Source: Lewinellaceae bacterium (GTDB taxonomy: Bacteria; Bacteroidota; Bacteroidia; Chitinophagales; Saprospiraceae). From it: a stretch of 64,000 bases of DNA. The stretch covers positions 1-64,000 of the forward strand of contig JACJYR010000003.1 of NCBI GenBank assembly GCA_020636005.1, written 5' to 3'. This document shows, piece after piece, positions 1 through 8,122 of this stretch. Positions within the stretch are counted from its first letter, which is position 1. Each line of letters opens with the position of its first letter. A program made the translations under genes and the position numbers. The notes beneath the pieces are model-generated. The model was not told the DNA's origin. It did no database searches and saw nothing but the letters and a program-made list of their open reading frames with translations.

Positions 1-583
1 TTTTATTTAGCTTTTGGTGGTTTTTTTATCCAGCTCACTGGTGTTTGTTCTTGTTTCTATTGGTGATTTTATGTGGGCCAAAAGGGGTTCTCCCTGGTAA
101 AAAAAAAGAGGTTGGCTGCATTTATTTTTTTTCGGAGGTTGTTGAAAAATTCTTAAGGTTGAAAAATATTTTCTCAGGTAACAATGAATTTTTTTCCGGG
201 GATTTTTTCGGTTGGAAAAGGGGCAAAGTGAAACATTTCCCCCTCAAAAATTTATTATTATCTTACAAAATTTGACAGCATGCTTTGAAAGTATTGAGGA
301 TGAGCAGGTTACAAAAATGTAAATAAAGGTTTCTCTTTTTTTTTCCCATTCATGCCTACTAATTTTTCCATTTGTGCTGTCATGGAAATACTATTTCGGG
401 GAGTTGATCCTTATTGAAAAAAATTAAAGGTTTGTGGGCATCGAATCTATAAATTATCTATCACCGGCAAGCCTGTAGTTTTGTTTGCCCAACACGCTTT
501 CGACATCTGTTTCGTCCTCTGGAAATTGCATGCTGGAAATGATTTGCGCTTCAAACGAGGCTTTGCTACAAAAACGAGTTTTT
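1..583. other. AT-rich stretch without a convincing gene
   Basis: This stretch is strongly T-rich with many homopolymer runs. The open frame at 45-275 encodes a low-complexity F/K/L-rich peptide with no recognisable motif, so I do not call it. I see no RNA gene or clear promoter here. Confidence 0.6.
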
Positions 584-1204
584 ATGGCCTACAACATTCT
601 GCTTGACTTTAAGAAGTATCCAGACCCCAACCTGGTAATTTTCGCTAAAAATGTAAACACCAGGATGAAGGACAATGCCCGTTACCTAACCGAACAGCCC
701 CAGGTTGACAAGTGCATTGCATCCTTACAGGGTTTCGAATCAGCCGTTACCGACGCCCAGGACGGCGGCCGGGTATTGAACCAAATCCGCACGGAAATGC
801 GGTCAATCATGTTGACGGACTTTACAGTTTTGGCGAAAATGCTTGAATTGCATGTGAATGAAGACCTTACTTTCTTTACAGAAGCTGGATTTTTTGTCCG
901 CAAACGACCTGTCCGAAGTGAATTGCCACTGGAACGCCCTATTCTTAAATTCATCAAGCAGGGCATCCTATCCGGCAGTATTGATGGTGAAGTGGAAAAT
1001 TTTCCGATTCAAGTTACCCAGTTGGGCGTGCGTTATTCTACCGATCATGGCACCACCTGGCAAAACGGGACTTATTCCTCCGGCAAGCGGTTTACGCTGT
1101 CTGGCTTGAATCCCAGAAAGGAGCACCTGGTAGCGGTTGTTTTCCTGGGTACGCAGCAACGAATGAGTGATTGGAGCGAAGCGATGCAGTTGTTTGTACT
1201 GTGA
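584..1204 (+). CDS. Conserved-looking hypothetical protein, about 206 aa
   Basis: The frame is open upstream to a TTG at 485, but the first 33 residues look unstructured. The ATG at 584 (MAYNILLDF) gives a more natural soluble start, so I chose it. The N-terminal two thirds is charged and probably helical. The last ~60 residues (YSTDHGTTWQNG, then LSGLNP) resemble a fibronectin-III-like beta strand pattern. No signal peptide or membrane segment is visible. I do not recognise the family. A strong hairpin belonging to a dispersed element follows the stop and could terminate transcription. Confidence 0.6.
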   Translation: MAYNILLDFKKYPDPNLVIFAKNVNTRMKDNARYLTEQPQVDKCIASLQGFESAVTDAQDGGRVLNQIRTEMRSIMLTDFTVLAKMLELHVNEDLTFFTEAGFFVRKRPVRSELPLERPILKFIKQGILSGSIDGEVENFPIQVTQLGVRYSTDHGTTWQNGTYSSGKRFTLSGLNPRKEHLVAVVFLGTQQRMSDWSEAMQLFVL

Positions 1205-1232
1205 GGTGGTAGCCATGAATTCCGCTTATTTA

Positions 1233-1340
1233 GGACCGAAGGAAAATTAATCCCGATGTAAAATCGGGATTATTTTTTAATAACCCTTCCAATGCTGGAG
1301 TTTTCAAAATCAAAATGGTGAAGTTATATTTCATCGTTAC
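1233..1340 (-). repeat. Dispersed ~110-bp element, copy 1 (inverted)
   Basis: The reverse complement of this stretch matches 16047-16156 and 34452-34564 over nearly the whole length, with scattered substitutions. The element holds two hairpins: AATCCCGAT/ATCGGGATT followed by a T-run, and AACCCTTCC/GGAAGGGTT-type arms. It has no coding capacity. Directly after the 584-1204 gene it may act as a terminator. Confidence 0.85.
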
Positions 1341-1352
1341 TTAAACGGAATA

Positions 1353-1442
1353 TTTTGACACTGATTTTCACTGATTTCACAAATTATGTTTCTTAAAAAA
1401 TAGCACCACTAATTTGTGGAATTTGTGTGAATCAGTGTCCAG
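1353..1442. repeat. Imperfect inverted repeat of the CACTGATT/CACAAATT family
   Basis: The left arm (GACACTGATTTTCACTGATT) and right arm (ending GAATCAGTGTCC) form a large imperfect palindrome around an A/T-rich centre. Related sequences sit at 9390-9418 and 9811-9842. No gene product is implied. Confidence 0.6.
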
Positions 1443-1481
1443 CTATTCTCTCATTCTCTCATTCTCTCATTCTCTCATTGC
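1443..1481. repeat. 8-bp tandem repeat (CTCATTCT)n
   Basis: Four to five copies of CTCATTCT abut and enter the 3' end of the minus-strand gene ending at 1467. The last codons and the TGA of that gene lie inside the tract. Similar CTCTCAYY tracts occur at 4150-4235 and 12429-12513. Confidence 0.85.
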
Positions 1482-3014
1482 TTTCACCAGGTATTCCCCC
1501 ACCTTTTTTTGTTCCGATGAAAAGTTGATGCCGACGGCCACTTTGCGCTGTGATAGATGGGCATAAGGCGCTAAATATTGCTTGTCAAAAATTTGCTGCA
1601 GGGCTGCTTCGGCGCTTTTGTCCAATTTGAATTCGAGGGCGTAGATGTGGTCACCCGTCTTGACAATGGCATCGCAGCGGCCTTTGGAACTGTTCACTTC
1701 GCTTTGGATATAGGAACCCAACAGCGAGAAAGTCAGGTGAACGAGGGCGTGGTAATGCAGCTCTGTGGCACCTTTCCAAAGGTCGGAAGGGATGGTGGCA
1801 AAGGATGAATTGATGAGCGACACCACCTTTTCGAGATCGTTGCTGACAAAAGCATTTTTCAACTGCAGCACGGTGGGCAGCGCCTCGCCCGTATGGGTGT
1901 AGCGGTAGGCAGCCAACAGGAACTGCAGGAGGCTGTCTTTTACTTCTTTGTTGGGGTAGCGCAGGCGGCACCAGCCCTCCGGGAAATTAATCGTTTCGAT
2001 GGTGAGGTAGCCAGTCTGAAAAAGGATGGTTTTATAGTCGAGGTTGCTGATTTCAAACTGCGAGAGGGTGAGTAGCGAGGTATATTCGTCCTGGTCGAGG
2101 GTAAAGTCGCCTTTTTGCCGGATGAGTTCCACGAGGAAAGTCGGGGTGCCGGTTTCGAACCAAAAGTTGTTGAATTGCCGGTTTTTAAAAAATGAAAGCA
2201 GCGAAAAAGGATTGTAAACCCTTTGGCTCCCTCCCCAATTGTAGCCATTGTACCAATCCTTTATTTTTTCTACCAATGCGGGTTTTTCGGTATTTTGTTG
2301 CAGGGCGATTTCCTCAAGTTCAGGCCCAAAATGTTGTTCCAGTTCCAATTGGTTGATGCCAAGCAGTTCGTTATAGCTGATGATCAAGGTGATGTCTTCC
2401 AGGTTATTCAGGTCAGAAAAGATGCTGACTTTGGAAAACTTGCTGACGCCGGTCAGCAGGAATAAGCGGATGTAGGGGTCGGAGTCTTTAACAACGGAAT
2501 AGAATTGTTTGAGGATGGATCTGTTTTCTTCCGCTTTTTCTGGTTGGCCAAGATTGTCTATAATAGGTTTGTCGTATTCGTCAATCAGGATGACCAAAGG
2601 GCCAAGTTGATTCGAAGTTTTTTGAACCAATTCCCTGAAACGTAACTCAATGCCACTGGACTGGAGTTCAATGCCTTGGGCCGCAGCATTTGAAAGTAGC
2701 ATTTGATGAATGGCCTCCGTGAGGCCGAGGGTTTTTACCCCAAGGTTACTGAAAGAAAAATGCAACACCGGGTGCCTTTTATCCCAATCCCAGTTGTTTT
2801 CAATCCACAAGCCCTTGAAGAGTTCTTTGCTGCCCAAAAACATTTCTTTGATAGTAGAGAGCATCAAAGACTTGCCGAACCTCCGGGGCCGGGAGAGGAA
2901 GTAATAGTTCCCGGTGGAAATCATCTGGTGGATAATCCGGGTCTTGTCCACATAGACATATCCCCCTTCGATGATTTTCCGGAAATCCTGTATGCCGATG
3001 GGGTATTTCTTCAT
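1467..3014 (-). CDS. AAA-ATPase_like / PD-(D/E)XK nuclease-like protein (DUF1703 type)
   Basis: About 515 aa. The N-terminal half is an AAA-ATPase_like region: KYPIGIQDF, a YVDKTRII strand, the Walker-A-like RPRRFGKSLML and the acidic LVILIDEYDKP. The C-terminal PD-(D/E)XK domain shows GRCDAIV and LEFKL as D...ExK. This two-domain type is common in Bacteroidota, often in many copies, and its role is not established. I chose the ATG at 3014, two bases after the upstream epimerase stop, rather than the ATG at 3065 that would overlap that gene. The C-terminus and stop codon are formed by an 8-bp microsatellite. Confidence 0.85.
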   Translation of the reverse strand: MKKYPIGIQDFRKIIEGGYVYVDKTRIIHQMISTGNYYFLSRPRRFGKSLMLSTIKEMFLGSKELFKGLWIENNWDWDKRHPVLHFSFSNLGVKTLGLTEAIHQMLLSNAAAQGIELQSSGIELRFRELVQKTSNQLGPLVILIDEYDKPIIDNLGQPEKAEENRSILKQFYSVVKDSDPYIRLFLLTGVSKFSKVSIFSDLNNLEDITLIISYNELLGINQLELEQHFGPELEEIALQQNTEKPALVEKIKDWYNGYNWGGSQRVYNPFSLLSFFKNRQFNNFWFETGTPTFLVELIRQKGDFTLDQDEYTSLLTLSQFEISNLDYKTILFQTGYLTIETINFPEGWCRLRYPNKEVKDSLLQFLLAAYRYTHTGEALPTVLQLKNAFVSNDLEKVVSLINSSFATIPSDLWKGATELHYHALVHLTFSLLGSYIQSEVNSSKGRCDAIVKTGDHIYALEFKLDKSAEAALQQIFDKQYLAPYAHLSQRKVAVGINFSSEQKKVGEYLVKAMRE

Positions 3015-3016
3015 GC

Positions 3017-4090
3017 TTAGACCAGCGGCCCGGCAACGGCTGTTTGATAATAGGCTTTGTACCAATTGACAAACTCGTGGATGCCCTGGCTGACCGAAGT
3101 GTTGGGCTTGTAGTCCAGGTCGTGGATCAAATCGTCCACATTGGCAAAGGTGGAAATGACGTCGCCGGGCTGGATGGGCATGAATTTCTTTTCGGCAGTG
3201 AGTTCCAACTCTTTTTCTATCGTTTCGATGAAGTCCATCAGCGGGACGGGGTTGTTGTTGCCAATGTTATAAATCTTGAAGGGAGCTTTTGATGAGGCCG
3301 GGTCTGGCGTTTTTCCCGACCAGGTCGGATTGCCCGAGGGTGAATGTTCCATGACCCTCACGATGCCTTCCACAATGTCGGATACATAAGTGAAATCACG
3401 GCTCATTTTTCCATAGTTATAGACCTGGATAGGCTTTCCGGCCAACATGGCTTTGGTGAACAGGAAGAGGGCCATGTCCGGCCGGCCCCAAGGGCCGTAC
3501 ACCGTGAAAAAGCGCAGGCCGGTCGTAGGCAAACCATACAGGTGGCTATAGGTATGGGCCATCAATTCATTGCTTTTTTTGCTGGCGGCGTAGAGCGAAA
3601 TGGGGTGGTCCACATTGTCGGAGGTGGAGAAGGGCACATTTTCATTGAGGCCATAGACGCTGGAACTGCTGGCATACACCAGGTGCTTTACCCGCTTGTG
3701 GCGGCAGCCTTCCAAAATGTTCATAAAACCCACTATGTTGCTCTGCACATAGCTGACCGGGTTGATGATGCTGTACCTGACACCTGCCTGGGCGGCCAGG
3801 TTGACCACCACGTCGAAATCATGGTCGTCGAAGAGGATTTTCAGGTTGTCCCGGTCTTCGAGGTCGAGCTTGATAAAGTGATAACCAGGGTATTTTTCAC
3901 TTTTTATCAACTTATTATAGGCAATGGCGGCTTTTTCGATGCCTGCTTCTGCCAGCCGGTCGTATTTCAGGCTGACTTCATAGTAGTCGTTGATGTTGTC
4001 GAGGCCGACGACTTCCACGCCATTTTGCAAGAGTTTATTGGCGAGGTGGAAACCGATGAAGCCAGCGGTACCGGTGACGAGTACTTTCAT
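3017..4090 (-). CDS. UDP-glucuronate 4-epimerase-like NAD-dependent epimerase
   Basis: 357 aa, the normal length for the family. It is an extended short-chain dehydrogenase with the NAD-binding TGTAGFIG near the N-terminus, the SSSVYG strand and the catalytic YAASK. RFFTVYGPWGRPDMAL and the MSRDFTYVSDIV segment are typical of CapI-type UDP-glucuronate/galacturonate epimerases. It would supply UDP-galacturonate for a surface polysaccharide. It lies in the same minus-strand run as the nucleotide-sugar genes, 2 bp before the nuclease-like gene. Confidence 0.85.
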   Translation of the reverse strand: MKVLVTGTAGFIGFHLANKLLQNGVEVVGLDNINDYYEVSLKYDRLAEAGIEKAAIAYNKLIKSEKYPGYHFIKLDLEDRDNLKILFDDHDFDVVVNLAAQAGVRYSIINPVSYVQSNIVGFMNILEGCRHKRVKHLVYASSSSVYGLNENVPFSTSDNVDHPISLYAASKKSNELMAHTYSHLYGLPTTGLRFFTVYGPWGRPDMALFLFTKAMLAGKPIQVYNYGKMSRDFTYVSDIVEGIVRVMEHSPSGNPTWSGKTPDPASSKAPFKIYNIGNNNPVPLMDFIETIEKELELTAEKKFMPIQPGDVISTFANVDDLIHDLDYKPNTSVSQGIHEFVNWYKAYYQTAVAGPLV

Positions 4091-4095
4091 GTTTT

Positions 4096-4235
4096 TTTAG
4101 CTTTTAGCTTTTAGCTGTTTGCTATTAGCTGAGGTTCACGGGGGGGATTCATGAGAGAGTGAGAGGATGAGAGAGTGAGAGGATGAGAGATTGAGAGAGT
4201 GAGAGAGTGAGAGAGTGAGAGGATGAGAGAGTGAA
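4096..4235. repeat. AGCTTTT and GAGAGTGA-type microsatellites
   Basis: A 7-bp AGCTTTT-like tract (about 4096-4130) is followed by a long 8-bp tract of GAGAGTGA/GAGGATGA units (about 4150-4235). The second is the complement of the CTCTCAYY family seen at 12429-12513. Open frames through it encode only serine/leucine/histidine repeats and are not genes. Confidence 0.85.
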
Positions 4236-4415
4236 CTAAAATAATTTATACATAGGGAGTTGAAATTCTTTAAGTATTCCAGTGGATAATATATTTTCAT
4301 CCGTATAAGGACTACTTCCGATATAATTTCCATGTTCATTGAGGGAGTAAACTATCGCAAACTCATGGACAGGATCTACCAACCAGTATTCAGGGATTTG
4401 GGAGGTTTTCTGGCG
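4236..4415 (-). pseudogene. C-terminal remnant of a Uma2-family (DUF820) endonuclease
   Basis: The frame encodes PEYWLVDPVHEFAIVYSLN followed by an ending typical of Uma2 proteins. It parallels the end of the intact Uma2 gene at 53729-54304, which has KEYWLVDPV. The N-terminal two thirds, with most of the nuclease fold, is absent; upstream sequence in this frame is unrelated. It is flanked by microsatellites, suggesting decay after rearrangement. Confidence 0.65.
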
Positions 4416-4593
4416 CAAAGGTATATTTTTTTTGCACAGCGGCGCAGGAGACCGTTCAGAGAAGTGTGTTTTTGAAAAAAACACACTCTCACAATCAATC
4501 ACTTGTGAGAAATTGACACGGTTAATAGAACATCCTCCGGCGCAGACATACTTCGTTTAACCCTGTGCGCTTTGCGGCGCTGCAAGAAAAAAA

Positions 4594-5553
4594 TTACCCA
4601 AAGGGATGCGGTTCCAATGGCAGGGTGGCCAAATCGTGCCAGGTGCCATGCAGGCCCACCGGCCGGGCGTTGCGGATGTCGTGGACGATTTTGACGGCGG
4701 TCGTAGCATCATCCAGGCTGAATCCCTGCCCATTCAAAATGGCCTGGTAGCTATGGGTATGCAGATCGGTAAATCCTTCGCTGAATTCAATTTCCTCGCC
4801 ATCCACGGTGATGGAGCGGTAAGTCCTGCCGCCTTTTTGCTGAATGGCCTCCGGCAGGGTATGTTCGTTGATGCTCAGAAACCATTTAACCTTTGCCTTG
4901 TCCAGTTCCAGGTAGCCAGATGCCCGGTCGTGGGTGTGGATATGCACGGTGTTTTCCCTGATGTTGCCAAACAGCCAGGTCAGCATGTCGTAAAAATGTA
5001 CCCCAATATTGGTGGCGATGCCGCCTGATTTGTTGACGTTTCCTTTCCAACTGGTATAATACCATTTGCCACGGGAGGTGATATAGGTCAGGTTGACGTC
5101 ATGGACTTTACCGGCTGGTTCGGCCTTAATTTTTTCCCTTAAAGCAATCACGGCAGGATGGAGGCGGAGTTGCAAAATGGTATGGACTTTTTTTCCGGTT
5201 TCCTGTTCCATGGCTTTGAGTGCATCCACGTTCCAGGGGTTCAGCACCAGGGGTTTTTCACAAATCACATCCGCCCCGATGCGCAGGCCAAAGCGGATGT
5301 GTGCATCGTGGAGGTAGTTGGGGGAGCAAATGGCCACGTAATCAATGGGGATGCCGGCCCTTTTCAGCTTGTCCAGGTGCCGGTCGAACCGCTCAAATTC
5401 CGTGAAAAAATCAGCTTCGGGGAAATAACTGTCTATCACTCCGACCGAGTCGTTTTTATCGTAGGCTGCAACCAGGTGGTGCCCCGTTTCCTTGATGGCT
5501 TTCATGTGCCTGGGTGCGATGTAGCCAGCTGCTCCGATGAGGGCGAAGTTCAT
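4594..5553 (-). CDS. wbpB: Gfo/Idh/MocA oxidoreductase, WbpB/WlbA-like UDP-GlcNAcA 3-dehydrogenase
   Basis: 319 aa. The N-terminal Rossmann motif (LIGAAGYIAPRHMKAI) and CEKPLVLNPWN, the catalytic EKP of the family, are clear. AAGYIAPRHMKAIKETG is characteristic of WlbA/WbpB, which oxidises the C3 hydroxyl of UDP-2-acetamido-2-deoxy-glucuronate. The neighbours are WbpD and WbpE homologues in one minus-strand group, which supports this over other Gfo/Idh functions. The start lies just downstream of a (CCCAATT)n tract. Substrate is inferred from context. Confidence 0.85.
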   Translation of the reverse strand: MNFALIGAAGYIAPRHMKAIKETGHHLVAAYDKNDSVGVIDSYFPEADFFTEFERFDRHLDKLKRAGIPIDYVAICSPNYLHDAHIRFGLRIGADVICEKPLVLNPWNVDALKAMEQETGKKVHTILQLRLHPAVIALREKIKAEPAGKVHDVNLTYITSRGKWYYTSWKGNVNKSGGIATNIGVHFYDMLTWLFGNIRENTVHIHTHDRASGYLELDKAKVKWFLSINEHTLPEAIQQKGGRTYRSITVDGEEIEFSEGFTDLHTHSYQAILNGQGFSLDDATTAVKIVHDIRNARPVGLHGTWHDLATLPLEPHPFG

Positions 5554-5555
5554 AT

Positions 5556-5602
5556 TGGAAATTAGTGAATTGGGGAATTAGTAAATTGGGGAATTGGGGA
5601 TG
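5556..5602. repeat. (AATTGGGG)/(CCCAATT)-type tandem repeat at the wbpD 3' end
   Basis: Units of GAATTGGGG and GAATTAGTA fill the wbpB-wbpD gap and continue into wbpD. The last residues of WbpD (IPNSPIY) and its stop are encoded by the repeat. The same repeat type is translated inside the megasynthase at 45191-45233. Confidence 0.8.
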
Positions 5603-6165
5603 AATCGGGCAACATTGCCGTTTTTTAGTAGGTATATGATGTCGGAACCAGGGCAGGTTGCTTCGCCCATATCATTAAAAGTGAGCCGTTCGCCATGCTC
5701 GCTCATCCAGCCGATTTGCCTGGCCGGGTTGCCGACGATGAGGGCGTAAGGTTTAACTGCTTTTGTAACGACTGCACCCGCCCCAATGAAGGCATATTCT
5801 CCGATGTCATTTCCACAGACAATGGTGGCATTGGCACCAATCGTTGCTCCTTTGCCAACATGGGTCTTTAGGTATTCCCCTTTGCGGTTCACGGCACTTC
5901 TTGGATTATTGACATTGGTAAAAACCATAGAAGGGCCGAGGAATACGTCATCGTCGCATACTACGCCTTCGTATATCGAGACGTTATTTTGCACTTTTAC
6001 ATTGTTGCCCAAAATGACACCATTGGCCACGAAAACATTTTGTCCCAAATTGCAGTTTTCACCGATGACGGCCCCTGGCATGATATGGCTGAAATGCCAG
6101 ACTTTCGTGCCTTCGCCGATTTTAGCGCCAGCGTCAACGACGGCTGTTTCGTGAGCAAAATACAT
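5578..6165 (-). CDS. wbpD: Left-handed beta-helix N-acetyltransferase, WbpD/WlbB-like
   Basis: 195 aa of hexapeptide-repeat sequence (AVIGENCNLGQNVFVANGV, VGKGATIGANATIVCG, IGEYAFIGAGAVV) ending in VGNPARQIGWMSEHGERL. This is the layout of acetyl-CoA-dependent 3-N-acetyltransferases acting on UDP-2-acetamido-3-amino-glucuronate. It sits between the WbpE and WbpB homologues. The last seven residues come from a tandem repeat and are unlikely to matter for folding. Confidence 0.88.
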   Translation of the reverse strand: MYFAHETAVVDAGAKIGEGTKVWHFSHIMPGAVIGENCNLGQNVFVANGVILGNNVKVQNNVSIYEGVVCDDDVFLGPSMVFTNVNNPRSAVNRKGEYLKTHVGKGATIGANATIVCGNDIGEYAFIGAGAVVTKAVKPYALIVGNPARQIGWMSEHGERLTFNDMGEATCPGSDIIYLLKNGNVARFIPNSPIY

Positions 6166-6174
6166 AGTGGGATA

Positions 6175-6233
6175 GCCACGAATTACACGAATTTAATCAA
6201 AGTAAATCCGTTTAATTCGTGTCAATTCGTGGC
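6175..6233. repeat. Large imperfect palindrome, GCCACGAATT family
   Basis: The arms GCCACGAATTACACGAATTT (6175-6194) and its near-complement at 6212-6233 flank a short spacer. The palindrome lies between wbpE and wbpD, and the last codons and TGA of wbpE (6222-6233) fall inside its right arm. It could form a hairpin in the operon mRNA. Confidence 0.85.
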
Positions 6234-7337
6234 AAAAAAATGTGTAACGGTATCAGCGATATAGCCCAACAATTCCTCGTCCATTTCAGAGTGCATGGGC
6301 AGTGAAATGACCGATTGGCAAAGTATTTCTGTAATGGGTAATGGCTCTCCGCTATAATATGTTGAAAAAGCATTTTGTTTGTACAACGGTACTGGATAAT
6401 ATACCCCCGAAGGGATGCCTTTTTCTGTTAAATGAGCTAATAATTCATCTCTTTTTCCATTTAATACTTGCAATGTATATTGATGAAAAACATGGGTGGA
6501 ATTATTTTGACGGGACGGTATTTTTAATTCAGCTATAGCTCCGAAGGCCTTGTCATAATATGACGCAGCCTTCTGCCTGGCACTGTTGTATTCATCCAGA
6601 TATTGGAGTTTAACATCCAAAATAGCGGCCTGTATGGCATCCAGCCTGGAGTTGACGCCCACCATTTCGTGGTAATAACGCTTGCTTTGGCCGTGGTTGG
6701 CAATCATGCGGAGTTGTGCGGCGAGTGCGTCGTCGTTGGTCATCAATGCACCCCCGTCGCCATAGCACCCCAGGTTTTTGGAAGGAAAAAAAGAGGTCGT
6801 TCCGATATGGCCAATCGTACCTGCTTTTTTTGAACTGCCATCGGAAAAGGTGAAATCAGCACCCATGGATTGGGCGTTGTCCTCCACCACATAAAGCCCA
6901 TGTTTGCCAGCCACTTTCATGATGCTTTCCATGTCAGCGCTTTGACCAAATAGGTGTACCGGTACGATGGCTTTTGTTTTTGGGGTAATGGCTTTTTCGA
7001 TGATATCGGCGGTGACGTTGAAGGTGTTTGGCTCAACATCCACCATCACGGGCCTCAATTGCAACAGTGCGATGACTTCTGCTGTGGCCACATAAGTGAA
7101 CGCCGGCACGATAACCTCGTCGCCCGGCTGCAGGCCCAGGGCCATCAAGGCTATTTGCAATGCATCCGTCCCATTGGCACAAGGGATGACGTGCTTGACG
7201 CCCAGATAGGATGCCAGGGATTGCTGAAACCGTTGGACGGCCGGGCCCCCAATGAATTGGGATGAAGCCACTACCTCCAATATGGCCTGGTCAATTTCTG
7301 GTTTTATTCGCAGGTATTGAGCCTGCAGGTCAACCAT
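6222..7337 (-). CDS. wbpE: DegT/DnrJ/EryC1 aminotransferase, WbpE/WlbC-like
   Basis: About 371 aa. This PLP-dependent sugar aminotransferase shows CANGTDALQIALMALGL, PAFTYVATAEV, the ED of VVEDNAQSMGA and SFFPSKNLGCYGDGGA, whose Lys would bind PLP. The family aminates UDP-3-keto-GlcNAcA, the product of WbpB. I chose the ATG at 7337 (MVDLQAQY), which matches usual family starts, over a TTG 30 bp upstream that would overlap the neighbouring gene. The extreme C-terminus is encoded by a palindromic repeat. Confidence 0.88.
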   Translation of the reverse strand: MVDLQAQYLRIKPEIDQAILEVVASSQFIGGPAVQRFQQSLASYLGVKHVIPCANGTDALQIALMALGLQPGDEVIVPAFTYVATAEVIALLQLRPVMVDVEPNTFNVTADIIEKAITPKTKAIVPVHLFGQSADMESIMKVAGKHGLYVVEDNAQSMGADFTFSDGSSKKAGTIGHIGTTSFFPSKNLGCYGDGGALMTNDDALAAQLRMIANHGQSKRYYHEMVGVNSRLDAIQAAILDVKLQYLDEYNSARQKAASYYDKAFGAIAELKIPSRQNNSTHVFHQYTLQVLNGKRDELLAHLTEKGIPSGVYYPVPLYKQNAFSTYYSGEPLPITEILCQSVISLPMHSEMDEELLGYIADTVTHFFATN

Positions 7338-7363
7338 CTGTATATTTCCTAAATTAGCAGATA

Positions 7364-8053
7364 TCAAATGGAAGGTTTTTGTTTTTTGCTTTGGATATCC
7401 TTAAAGTTGAGCAAGTCCATATTGTCGTCGCCAAGTGATAGGGCGTATATCCCCAATTTGGTGAGTTTTTTAATTATATTATCAGGTATGGACATGCTGG
7501 CGAAAATAAATACCAGTTCTTTGTTGGCATATTCTGGGAAAACGGCCCTGAAATTTGATTGTATAGCAGGGAGTTTATTAAGAAAATCCATTCTGACGGT
7601 AAATTTGGCTTCCATCAGGAAAATTTTATTAATAGTCTCCACTATCCCGTCAAATTCAAACTCATCTCCTCTTTTTAGCACATTTCGTTTGCGTACGGTG
7701 GGCATAATCGTCAGAACATCCGGTTCATTGAAATAATCCCTCGCTATTCTTGGAATATTGGGCAGGGAAATATCCTCGGCAAAAGAGCCAAGTTTTTCAG
7801 ATAATTCTGCCCATTGTTTTTTCATAGACTTTGTGTCGGCCCTGACCTCATCCTTGAACTCCTTCATCTCGTCCTTGAACTCCTTCATCTCGTCCTTGAA
7901 CTCTTTCATCTCGTCCTTGAACTCCTTCATCTCGTCCTTGAAGGCAACCATTTCCCGTTCCAACCTGATGAACGATCGTTGGGTCTGGACGATAAACTCG
8001 CCCAAAACTGCTTCGAGATAATCTACTTTTTCGGTGACTTCCGGTAGTGTCAT
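7364..8053 (-). CDS. Coiled-coil protein with a PD-(D/E)XK-like C-terminal domain
   Basis: 229 aa. Residues ~30-75 form a coiled coil dominated by consecutive copies of the heptad KDEMKEF, encoded by a near-perfect 21-bp tandem repeat. The C-terminal ~130 residues show FEFDGIV and then LMEAKFT, a D...ExK arrangement like PD-(D/E)XK nuclease-fold proteins. This resembles DUF3782-type proteins, though I am not certain of the family. It sits between wbpE and cysN with no evident link to sugar metabolism. Copy-number change of the 21-bp unit would add or remove whole heptads without a frameshift. Confidence 0.7.
   Translation of the reverse strand: MTLPEVTEKVDYLEAVLGEFIVQTQRSFIRLEREMVAFKDEMKEFKDEMKEFKDEMKEFKDEMKEFKDEVRADTKSMKKQWAELSEKLGSFAEDISLPNIPRIARDYFNEPDVLTIMPTVRKRNVLKRGDEFEFDGIVETINKIFLMEAKFTVRMDFLNKLPAIQSNFRAVFPEYANKELVFIFASMSIPDNIIKKLTKLGIYALSLGDDNMDLLNFKDIQSKKQKPSI
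7848..7943. repeat. 21-bp tandem repeat encoding heptads
   Basis: Four to five nearly identical 21-bp units (core CTCCTTCATCTCGTCCTTGA) lie in frame within the coiled-coil gene. Each encodes KDEMKEF. The unit equals one coiled-coil heptad, so expansion preserves both frame and coil register. Confidence 0.9.
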
Positions 8054-8122
8054 TTAATAACTTTTGCCCAATTTAGCACTTTCTCGCTGACAAAATCAAG
8101 GCTATGGGAAATTAGTTCCGTA

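Noticed and set aside
45..275. Open frame of 76 codons near the window start
   Set aside because: Low-complexity F/K/G-rich translation, AT-homopolymer DNA, no motif or promoter.
3344..4114. Long plus-strand open frame (256 codons)
   Set aside because: Lies antisense to the well-supported UDP-glucuronate epimerase gene; translation has no family features.
4136..4339. Small ORF encoding SHSLTLS-type repeats
   Set aside because: Purely the translation of an 8-bp microsatellite.
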